A stretch of 64,000 nt of DNA from Beijerinckiaceae bacterium (lineage in GTDB: Bacteria; Pseudomonadota; Alphaproteobacteria; Rhizobiales; Beijerinckiaceae). Numbering within the stretch: the first letter of the stretch is position 1; every line of letters begins with the position of its first letter. Below are positions 38,201-47,570 of this stretch, piece after piece. Location: NCBI GenBank assembly GCA_019753285.1, contig JAIELD010000002.1, forward strand, positions 1 to 64,000. The letters run 5' to 3'. Made by a program: the position numbers and the translations under genes. The notes under the pieces were generated by a model, which was not told the origin of the DNA, did no database searches, and worked only from the letters and a program-made list of their open reading frames with translations.

Positions 38201-40069
38201 CTCGACCCGTTCCTTCAAGGCGTCGACCTCGATCGGGCCGCCGGAATGACGCTCCAGCGTCATGTCGTGCAGCCAGACGCGGCTACCTTCATCGGAGGCG
38301 GCCGGCGTCACGCGGTAGGTACGCTCGTTGATGACGGTGAAGCCGAGATCTTCCAGCAGGGGCACGCGCTGCGAGAGCGGGCTTGGCTCGCCCCGCGCAA
38401 AGACCTTGAGGCTCGCCCGCGTCGCCTCGTCGCCGGCGCGTCGGTAGAAGACGACGGTGCGGGGCCGCTCGGCGCTGAGGCGCTCGATCCTCGCAATGTC
38501 GGCAAGGCTTTCGGCCGGGGCGAAGGCTTCGCGATAGGCTGCGCTGAAGGCGTCGCCATAGCGCGTGTAGAGCGCGGCAGCCGAGCCGAGGTCCTTCGAC
38601 GATTGCAGAGCCTCCTTGAGCCCGTCCGCCCAGGTGCGCACGATCATCGCGATGGCGGCTTCCAGCTCGTCGCGCGTGATGTCGGGGGTCTGGCCCTCGT
38701 CGCGGCCGATGATGTAGTGCGTGCGGGCGAGCGGCCCGTCGGGATAGGCCGGGTAGGCGGCGGAGAGGCGGCCCTGATAGGCATGGGCGAGGTATTCGCC
38801 GACCTTCATGCGAATGCTCGTGTCGTAGCGGTCCTTCGGGATATAGACCATCACCGAAACGAACCGGTCGAAGCGATCGAGGCGCGCCAGCGCCCTGATG
38901 CGGGGGCGCTCTGACAGCTGGAGAATGTCGAGAGAGAATTTAAGAAGCGTGTCCTCGTCCACCTGGAACAGCTCGTCGCGGGGATAGCTCTCCATCACAT
39001 GGGCTAGGCCGCGGCCCGAATAGCTCTCGGTCGAGAAGCCCGACCGCTCGAAGACACGCGCGACCTTGTGCCGGATATAGGGGATGCTGCGGACCGTAGA
39101 ATTGTAGGCGGACGAGGTGAACAGCCCGGTGATGCGAAGTTCGCCGGAAAGATGCCCCTTATCGTCGAAGAGCTTGACGCCGATATAGTCCATATGGGCG
39201 CGGCGGTGGACGCGCGACTTCACGTTCGCCTTGGTGATGATGAGCGCCACCGGCTCTTTCAGGAAGGCCAGCACCTCCGGCGTGATGGCGACGAGCTCCG
39301 CGCCGCGGCGCAGAACGCGCACGGACGGATCACGCAGGATGCCGAGGCCCGAGCTGGTCTCGGGGCTCACGGTACCGGCGTCGCCCGAGAAGCGGTAGTC
39401 GCGCATGCCGGTGAAGGTGAAATGGTCAGCCTGTATCCATTCAAGGAACTGAACCGCCTCTGCGATCTCCGCGACGTCGAGCGGCGGCGGATTGGTCTTG
39501 TAGGCGATGATGGCCTGCGCCAGCCGCTCCTTCATCGGGGCCCAGTCGTCGACCGCAAGGCGAATGTCGCGGTAGGTGAGCGTGAGCGCCTCGACGAGCG
39601 AACGATGCTCGTCGCGGGTCATCAGCAACGGAAGATGGATGTGGATGACGCTCCGGCGCTTACCCGTGCCGTTCGAAGGGCGCACGCCTGTCAGGACCCC
39701 GTTCGCGTCAATCTCGACATTGAGGATCGGATGGGCGACGAGCTTGGGTTCGATGCCGCGCTCGGAGAGCAGCGCGAGCGTCGAATCGAGCAGAAACGGC
39801 ATGTCGTCGTTGATGACCTCGAGCACGGTCGTGTCGAGCGAGGGCCGGTCGATGAGTTCGATATCCGCCGCCCCGCCCTGGTGGCGGGCAAGATGCGCAA
39901 AGGCCTCGCGTCCAAGCATGCGCCGGTCGCCCTCGGCGAGCCGTTTCAGATCCTCGTCCGCCGCATGGGCGAAGAGAAGCGCCGACAGATCCGTGCTGAC
40001 AAGGGGCGGCGATGTTTCGAAGGCTGCAGTTTCGCTCGCCGGCGCCGCCGAAATGTCAATCTGTCCCAA
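35300..40069 (-). CDS. gdhB: NAD-specific glutamate dehydrogenase, large (about 180 kDa) type
   Basis: 1589 residues, matching the large L-GDH class found in proteobacteria and actinobacteria. The N-terminal regulatory half includes ACT-like segments ([19 protein letters not shown]); the catalytic half shows [35 protein letters not shown] with the catalytic lysine and the [12 protein letters not shown] and [20 protein letters not shown] NAD-domain motifs. It oxidises glutamate to 2-oxoglutarate and ammonia with NAD, mainly for catabolism. It appears monocistronic, with a 611-bp gene-free stretch upstream. Confidence 0.95.
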   Translation of the reverse strand: [1589 protein letters not shown]

Positions 40070-40345
40070 ATCGCCCTCCCCTGTCGGACCACGGCGTCCC
40101 TGATGACGATGAACGCGATCCAGTATGAATTGCCAGCATGATTTGGCAGCCTGGCGGTGACGCGCTGATGTCGAACCACATGGACCGTGTCGGCGAAGCT
40201 ATAGGCCAAAAATCGAGGCCTGTCCGTCGAATTTCGACAAAACGAGGGATAAAAATGCCGAGATTGCCAGCAAGAGCGCCCAATTTCGGTGAAATGGGTC
40301 GATGGCAGCCAATGGTTGCAGCAGATCGGGAGCCGCGCTCCAGAC

Positions 40346-40375
40346 AAAAAAACGCCCGGTCGGCAACCGGGCGTT
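40346..40375 (-). terminator. Orphan intrinsic terminator (minus strand)
   Basis: A near-perfect 10-bp stem, AACGCCCGGT against ACCGGGCGTT with a short loop, followed on the minus strand by seven T. The plus strand has no T-run. The next minus-strand gene (gdhB) begins 277 bp further down and no minus-strand gene lies between this site and 40680, so it must end a short untranslated transcript. Confidence 0.85.
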
Positions 40376-40500
40376 AGTGATCTCGACTCTGCTGAGCAGA
40401 TTTGCCGAGACGGGTTCACCGTCTGACGCATCCGAAGGGCTGGGGGGCTATGAACGGACTGTCGAACGACTGAACCACGAGGCAACATCAACAATCTGAC
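40346..40500 (-). ncRNA. Candidate small RNA ending at the orphan terminator
   Basis: On the minus strand three stem-loops occur in series: GACGG-tgaac-CCGTC (40423-40409), TCTGC-tca-GCAGA (40400-40388) and the terminator (40375-40351). The upstream limit is a guess, because I could not identify a clear promoter in the 40500-40680 region. I do not recognise a named RNA family; it does not resemble 6S, 4.5S, tmRNA or RNase P RNA by eye. Confidence 0.4.
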
Positions 40501-40680
40501 GCGCGCCTATGGCGGTCGAAGGGCCGAAAAATGGCAAAACGAAGATTATGTCCTTGATATCGTGATGCTTTGACGAGCCCACGCGTCGATGTCGATTAAA
40601 AATCGTTCTGGCGGGGTTGCCGAACCGGCGGCCCATGCCGATGATAACAATCATATGACGTTTATCGTGACGGAGGCTCC

Positions 40681-41079
40681 ATGATCGAAAGCGACGGTTC
40701 TGGCGGGCGCGGCGGAGCATCGGAGGGCGCAAGCAATGTGGCGCCGTTCCCAGCCGCTTTTCAGGACAAGGCCCTTCCCGAGCGGGTCGCATTCACGAAG
40801 GACGAATTGCAGACGGTCCTGAACCTTTATGGCCGCATGGTCGCTTCCGGAGAGTGGCGCGACTACGCGATGGATTTCCTGAAGGACAAGGCGGTGTTCA
40901 GCATTTTTCGGCGGGCTTCCGAAGTGCCGATCTACCGCATCGAGAAGAACCCGCGCCTTGCCGCCAAGCAGGGTGCGTTCAGCGTGATCGCCGCGACAGG
41001 GCTCGTGATGCGGCGCGGCAACGATCTTGCACGGGTGATCGGCGTTCTCGACAAGAAGATCAAACTTGTGACGGGATAA
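40681..41079 (+). CDS. DUF2794 domain protein
   Basis: 132 residues. The conserved block runs from VAFTKDELQTVLNLYGRMVASGEWRDYAMDF-like sequence through FSIFRRASEVPIYRIEKNP to VMRRGNDLARVIGVLDKK, which is DUF2794, an alphaproteobacterial family without assigned function. The first 28 residues are Gly/Ser-rich and probably disordered. No signal or membrane segment, so cytosolic. The GGAGG-type site (acGGAGGctccATG) gives a firm start. Confidence 0.88.
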   Translation: MIESDGSGGRGGASEGASNVAPFPAAFQDKALPERVAFTKDELQTVLNLYGRMVASGEWRDYAMDFLKDKAVFSIFRRASEVPIYRIEKNPRLAAKQGAFSVIAATGLVMRRGNDLARVIGVLDKKIKLVTG

Positions 41080-41143
41080 GTATCGGCGCTAACGGTCCTG
41101 TCACGATCGGGGTGCTAATCTTGAAAGCGCGAATCACCAGCCA

Positions 41144-41169
41144 TGGCGACGATCGCCACGGTCTTTTCT
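41144..41169 (+). terminator. Possible terminator after DUF2794 gene
   Basis: A 6-bp stem TGGCGA-cga-TCGCCA is followed shortly by TCTTTTCT. Weak, but it is well placed between the DUF2794 and thpR genes. Confidence 0.35.
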
Positions 41170-41228
41170 AGAGTGTGGAGCGCCAGTCCCCTCGGGGATG
41201 AGGCTCCAGCGAAGGACAGGAGAGCATC

Positions 41229-41819
41229 ATGCCCCGTCTCTTCACCGGGCTCGAAATCCCGTCAGGGACGAGCCTCTACCTCTCCAGCCTCAGAGGCGGT
41301 CTTTACGGCGCGCGCTGGATCGATCCGGAAAATTACCACATCACCCTGCGCTTCATCGGCGACATCGATCCGCGCATGGCGCGCGAGGTCGAGACCGAGC
41401 TTGGCGACGTGTTCCGCGATCCGCTGGAGATCAGCCTTTCCGGGATCGGCGTGTTCGGCGGCGACAAGCCGCACGCGATCATCGGCCATGTCACGCCGAC
41501 GCGCCAGCTCATCGAGCTTCAGGCGGAGCATGAGCGGATCATGCGGCGGCTCGGCCTCCCGAAGGACCCGCGCAAGTTCACGCCGCACGTGACGCTGGCG
41601 CGCCTGCGCAACTCGACCGTGCTCGACGTCGCCGGTTATCTCTCCTCGCGAGACGCCTTCCGCTCGCAGAGCTTTACGGCGACGACCTTCGCGCTGTTTT
41701 CGGCTCGGCCGTCGACAGGTGGCGGACCCTATATCGTCGAAGCGTCCTACACGCTCGGCGACTATGATTTCGAGAGCGACGAACGCAACTGGACAATGGA
41801 TTTCGTCGGCTCCAAATAG
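41229..41819 (+). CDS. thpR: RNA 2',3'-cyclic phosphodiesterase (2H family)
   Basis: 196 residues. The two H-x-T/S motifs of the 2H phosphoesterase fold are H-ITLRF (near residue 38) and H-VTLAR (near residue 120). It starts MPRLFTGLEIP, as in the ThpR/LigT family, and opens 2',3'-cyclic phosphate ends of RNA. An AGGAGAG site precedes the ATG. It lies 33 bp upstream of phhB on the same strand. Confidence 0.92.
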   Translation: MPRLFTGLEIPSGTSLYLSSLRGGLYGARWIDPENYHITLRFIGDIDPRMAREVETELGDVFRDPLEISLSGIGVFGGDKPHAIIGHVTPTRQLIELQAEHERIMRRLGLPKDPRKFTPHVTLARLRNSTVLDVAGYLSSRDAFRSQSFTATTFALFSARPSTGGGPYIVEASYTLGDYDFESDERNWTMDFVGSK

Positions 41820-41852
41820 AAGCCGTCCCTCTCATCGAACCGAAGGCATGCG

Positions 41853-42155
41853 ATGTCGCCCCGTCCGAAGAAGCTGTCGCCCGACATGATTTCGCAGTTC
41901 CTCGCCGATCTCGATGGCTGGAAGCGGGTCGAGGGCCGCGAGGCGATCGCCAAGACCTTCATCTTCAAGGACTTCAAGGAAGCCTTCGCCTGGATGACCA
42001 AAGTCGCCAGGATCGCGGATGAGATGGACCATCACCCCGAATGGTCCAACGTCTACAAGACCGTCGAGGTGACGCTCGCGACACATGACGTCGATGGCCT
42101 CAGCGAACTCGACATCCGCCTCGCCGCGCGCATGAACGCTCTCATCGAGGACTGA
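41853..42155 (+). CDS. phhB: 4a-hydroxytetrahydrobiopterin dehydratase (PCD/DCoH family)
   Basis: 100 residues, the family length. The active-site block MDHHPEWSNVYKTVEVTL and the DVDGLSELDIRLA ending are diagnostic. It dehydrates pterin-4a-carbinolamine to regenerate tetrahydropterin for phenylalanine hydroxylase; no phhA is in the window, so a different or additional role (for example molybdopterin-related, as proposed for some bacterial homologues) is possible. Confidence 0.93.
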   Translation: MSPRPKKLSPDMISQFLADLDGWKRVEGREAIAKTFIFKDFKEAFAWMTKVARIADEMDHHPEWSNVYKTVEVTLATHDVDGLSELDIRLAARMNALIED

Positions 42156-42207
42156 CCGGCGTTTCAAAGCGCGCCGGCCAAGCTGTGCGCTTTTTGCAAC
42201 AGCCCTC

Positions 42208-42236
42208 TTTCGCATCTGGGAGCGCCTTCTTACATC
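42208..42236 (+). promoter_or_regulatory. Possible heat-shock (sigma-32 type) promoter of clpB
   Basis: CTTT at 42208, 18 nt, then CTTACAT at 42230-42236, compared with the alphaproteobacterial sigma-32 pattern CTTG-N17/18-CYTATNT from general knowledge. One mismatch lies in each box. The clpB identity makes heat-shock control likely, but this site is a by-eye match. Confidence 0.3.
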
Positions 42237-42348
42237 AGGGCTAACGCAAATCGAGCGTCCGGCCGCCCATCGCGGGGCCGCAGCTCACGTCTGGACGCGT
42301 CGTCGCTACGGGGCGACGCGCTCTACCGCCTTGTGAAGGGGGATATTC

Positions 42349-44964
<2,616 letters not shown>

Positions 44965-44970
44965 GACAAC

Positions 44971-44999
44971 AAAAAAGCGGGCCAGATGGCCCGCTTTTC
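44971..44999. terminator. Bidirectional terminator between clpB and rplS
   Basis: AAAAAAGCGGGCC-agat-GGCCCGCTTTT: an 8-9 bp GC stem with A-tract and T-tract on either side. It serves the convergent clpB (plus) and rplS (minus) ends; the minus T-run is the longer. Confidence 0.9.
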
Positions 45000-45018
45000 A
45001 TATGTAAGCGATGAGGAT

Positions 45019-45414
45019 TTACTTGGCGGCTGGAGCCGCTGCCTTGTCTTCCTTCTTGCCCTTGCGCTCGACGATACGGGCCGACTTGCCGCGGCGATCG
45101 CGCAGGTAATAGAGCTTGGCCCGGCGCACCTGGCCGCGACGCACCACGACGATGCTGTCGACGAGCGGTGAATAGAGCGGAAATACGCGCTCGACGCCCT
45201 CGCCATAGGAAATCTTGCGGACGACGAAGCTTTCCTGCAGGCCGCCACCATTGCGGGCGATGCAGACGCCTTCATAGGCCTGGACGCGGGTGCGCTCGCC
45301 TTCCTTCACCTTGACGTTCACCTGAACGGTGTCGCCGGGCTGGAAATCGGGGATGGTCTTGTTGAGTTTCGCGATCTGCTCGGCGTCGAGCGCCGCGAGA
45401 ATATCGATGGCCAT
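45019..45414 (-). CDS. rplS: 50S ribosomal protein L19
   Basis: 131 residues from ATG 45414 ([13 protein letters not shown]), preferred to 45438 because the homologous N-terminus begins there. [52 protein letters not shown]-type segments are L19. It sits at the 30S-50S interface. The C-terminus has a Lys/Ala tail ([12 protein letters not shown]). Last gene of the ffh-rpsP-rimM-trmD-rplS cluster and followed by a terminator. Confidence 0.97.
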   Translation of the reverse strand: MAIDILAALDAEQIAKLNKTIPDFQPGDTVQVNVKVKEGERTRVQAYEGVCIARNGGGLQESFVVRKISYGEGVERVFPLYSPLVDSIVVVRRGQVRRAKLYYLRDRRGKSARIVERKGKKEDKAAAPAAK

Positions 45415-45540
45415 GAGTCTGGTCTTTCCGTTGCGCATCGCCTCGTCGTTGCGAGGGGGAGGATGCTGAAGCTTTTCGGGAGTGCTGTTTTTAGTTGAAG
45501 CGTCGCCTACACCAGCGCAGCGGTTTTGTCGAGCGCGGCG

Positions 45541-46236
45541 TCATCGTTTCTTCATGTGGGCGATGAGATCCGGACGTCGCTCCTCTGTCAGCGCCAGCGA
45601 CTGCGCCTGCCGCCAGGCCGCGACCTTGGCGTGGTCGCCGGAGGTGAGGATGTCGGGAATGGTCAGCCCCTCGAATTCGCGGGGCTTGGTATAATGCGGG
45701 TATTCGAGCAGACCGTTCTCGAAGCTCTCCTCCGTGCCCGAATGATCGTGCCCCATGACGCCCGGCAGCAGTCTCACGATGCTGTCGAGGATGGCGGTCG
45801 CAGCGATTTCGCCGCCGGACAGCACGAAATCGCCGATCGATACCTCCTGCAGTCCGCGCGCCTCGATCACGCGCTGGTCCACCCCCTCGAAGCGTCCGCA
45901 GACGATCACGAGGCCGGGTCCTTCGCTGAGGAGGCGCGCCTCGCCTTGCGTGAACGGCCTGCCGCGAGGGCTCATCAGCAGGCGCGGGCGCGGATCGTCA
46001 GGCGCAGACACGGCGTCGATCGCCGCCGCCAGCACGTCGGCGCGCAGCACCATGCCGGGCCCGCCGCCGGCCGGCCGATCGTCCACCGTGCGGTGATTGC
46101 CGAGGCTGTGGTCGCGGATGTTCTTCACCTCCAGCGACCATTTTTGATTGGCCAATGCCTCGCCGGCGAGGCTCATCCCGAGCGGGCCGGGGAACATATC
46201 GGGATAAAGCGTGAGGATGCTGGCGCGGAAGGTCAT
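45541..46236 (-). CDS. trmD: tRNA (guanine-N1)-methyltransferase
   Basis: 231 residues from ATG 46236. The trefoil-knot SPOUT motifs are clear: [39 protein letters not shown] and [11 protein letters not shown]. It methylates G37 next to the anticodon, which prevents frameshifting. The upstream open frame to 46293 enters a palindromic repeat and is rejected. It lies between rimM (across the repeat) and rplS (126 bp). Confidence 0.96.
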   Translation of the reverse strand: MTFRASILTLYPDMFPGPLGMSLAGEALANQKWSLEVKNIRDHSLGNHRTVDDRPAGGGPGMVLRADVLAAAIDAVSAPDDPRPRLLMSPRGRPFTQGEARLLSEGPGLVIVCGRFEGVDQRVIEARGLQEVSIGDFVLSGGEIAATAILDSIVRLLPGVMGHDHSGTEESFENGLLEYPHYTKPREFEGLTIPDILTSGDHAKVAAWRQAQSLALTEERRPDLIAHMKKR

Positions 46237-46263
46237 GGGCAAAGGATCGCAGTTAGAATCTTG

Positions 46264-46352
46264 CGCTGTCATGCCCGGCCTTGAGCCGGGCATCCACGAC
46301 TTAAACCTATTGGAAAGACGTGGATGGCCGGGTCAAGCCCGGCCATGACGGC
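46264..46352. repeat. Large palindromic repeat between trmD and rimM
   Basis: Arms of about 34 nt, GCTGTCATGCCCGG...GGGCATCCACG and CGTGGATGGCCGGG...CCGGCCATGACGGC, flank a short centre. Each arm itself contains a smaller CCCGG...CCGGG inverted repeat, so the RNA would fold into a long cruciform. The sequence type (CCCGGC-TTGA-CCGGG with CATCCACG) is a dispersed intergenic family in Hyphomicrobiales from general experience. It is transcribed within the translation operon. Confidence 0.8.
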
Positions 46353-46370
46353 TGATGGAGGAGGTCGATG

Positions 46371-46916
46371 TCATTCCTGATCGGGCTTCGCCTCCGCCCG
46401 CGCCAGATCATAGGCCACCTGATCAGCGACCAGTCTTCCGCCCTTGATGTCGACGACGGGCACGGCGGCTTTCGTGAAGGGCAGCAGCACCAGCTTGCCG
46501 CCGGCCACCGGCTTGATCTCCACCACGTCGCCGGCACCGAAATTGTAGATTGCCGCCACCGAGCCGAGGCGCTCGCCTGCTTCGGTCTCCACAATCAGCC
46601 CCACGAGGTCCGCGTGGAAGAACTCGTCCTCGTCCTCGACGTCGCCGAGCACGGAGCGGTCGACGTAAAGCTTGAGGTTGGTCAGCTTTTCCGCGGCCGT
46701 GCGGTCCGCGACGCCCTTGACGCGGGCGATCAGCACTTCCTTGGCATCGCGCAGATGCGTGATCTCGAAGCTGCGGCCGTCGTCCGTCGTGAGCGGGCCG
46801 TAATCGCCGATCGCGAATGGGTCGCCCGTATAGGTCTTGAGCCGCACTTCACCCTTGAGGCCATGCGCCGCGCCGAACTGGCCAAGGAGGATGCGATCGG
46901 GCTTCGATTGCGTCAT
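46371..46916 (-). CDS. rimM: Ribosome maturation factor RimM
   Basis: 181 residues. The N-terminal RimM barrel begins ILLGQFGAAHGLKGEVRLKTYT and the PRC-barrel domain carries EFFHADLVGLIVETEAGERLGSV-like sequence and ends VVDIKGGRLVADQ. It assists 30S head assembly by binding S19. It is flanked on both sides by palindromic repeats rather than the tight spacing usual in this operon. Confidence 0.95.
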   Translation of the reverse strand: MTQSKPDRILLGQFGAAHGLKGEVRLKTYTGDPFAIGDYGPLTTDDGRSFEITHLRDAKEVLIARVKGVADRTAAEKLTNLKLYVDRSVLGDVEDEDEFFHADLVGLIVETEAGERLGSVAAIYNFGAGDVVEIKPVAGGKLVLLPFTKAAVPVVDIKGGRLVADQVAYDLARAEAKPDQE

Positions 46917-46948
46917 TCAGTCACCCGACATCAGCCCTCTCACTGTCA

Positions 46949-47052
46949 TCCCGGACGAGCGAAGCGTGATCCGGGATCCAGACGAAAGCGCGGTTCATTG
47001 GATTCAAAGTCTGGATCCCGGGTCTCGGCAAGGCCTCGCCCGGGATGACATC
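46949..47052. repeat. Second palindromic repeat, between rimM and rpsP
   Basis: Arms TGTCATCCCGGACGAGCG...CCGGGATCCAGAC and GTCTGGATCCCGG...CGCCCGGGATGACA, about 40 nt each, separated by about 24 nt. It belongs to a different sequence family from the trmD-rimM repeat (GTCATCCCGG type) and ends only 6 bp before the rpsP stop. Confidence 0.8.
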
Positions 47053-47057
47053 CAGAC

Positions 47058-47480
47058 TTACTCGGCTGCGGCAGCCTCTTCGGCCGGTGCTGCTGCTGCG
47101 GCTTCGGCGTCTGCCTTGGCCTTCTCGGCCGCGGCGCGGGCTGCTTCGGCGGCCTTCTCGTTGGCGGCAACGCGCTCCTGCGCCTTCTTCTTGGGCTTTG
47201 CCTTTTCCGGGTTGTTGCGCGCCTCGCGCTTCATGACGCCGGCAGCGTCGAGAAAGCGGGCCACGCGGTCGGTCGGCTGTGCGCCATTCACCATCCACTG
47301 CTTCGCTTTGTCGACATTGAGGACAACCCGGTCGGCGGCGTCCTTGGCCTTCAGCGGATCGAAGGTGCCGAGCTTCTCGATGAAGCGGCCGTCACGCGGC
47401 GAGCGGGCGTCGGCGACGACGATGGAGTAGTGCGGGCGCTTCTTGGTGCCGCCGCGGGCAAGACGTATTTTGAGAGACAT
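47058..47480 (-). CDS. rpsP: 30S ribosomal protein S16 with extended acidic/alanine tail
   Basis: 140 residues. The S16 core ([24 protein letters not shown] to about residue 85) is complete. Beyond it a tail of about 50 residues is made almost only of Ala, Glu, Lys and Asp ([19 protein letters not shown] then [16 protein letters not shown]), probably helical or disordered. Alphaproteobacterial S16 proteins often carry such tails, though this one is long. Second gene of the cluster, 90 bp after ffh. Confidence 0.96.
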   Translation of the reverse strand: MSLKIRLARGGTKKRPHYSIVVADARSPRDGRFIEKLGTFDPLKAKDAADRVVLNVDKAKQWMVNGAQPTDRVARFLDAAGVMKREARNNPEKAKPKKKAQERVAANEKAAEAARAAAEKAKADAEAAAAAPAEEAAAAE

Positions 47481-47570
47481 CGTTCAGGTCCTTTTAGTGA
47501 GTGGTAAGTGGTAAGTAGCGGATAAAAAGAGTGCGAATGGCGAGCAGCGACCACTGGCCGATGGCGTGGT

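Larger units (their letters stand above)
40070..40680. other. Gene-free stretch between gdhB and the DUF2794 gene
   Basis: 611 bases without a credible protein gene. It should hold the gdhB promoter (minus) and the DUF2794 promoter (plus). It also contains a strong minus-strand terminator at 40346-40375 that no annotated gene reads into, with two more hairpins just upstream of it, described as a candidate small RNA. Confidence 0.6.

Noticed and set aside
35477-38914. 1145-residue open frame on the plus strand
   Set aside because: It is fully antisense to the well-supported glutamate dehydrogenase; long antisense frames are expected in GC-rich coding DNA, and the sequence is Arg/Asp/Gly-rich without any domain.
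40448-40792. Minus-strand frame upstream of the orphan terminator as a possible protein gene
   Set aside because: It overlaps the start of the DUF2794 gene, lacks a ribosome site and conserved-looking sequence; a small RNA explains the terminator better.
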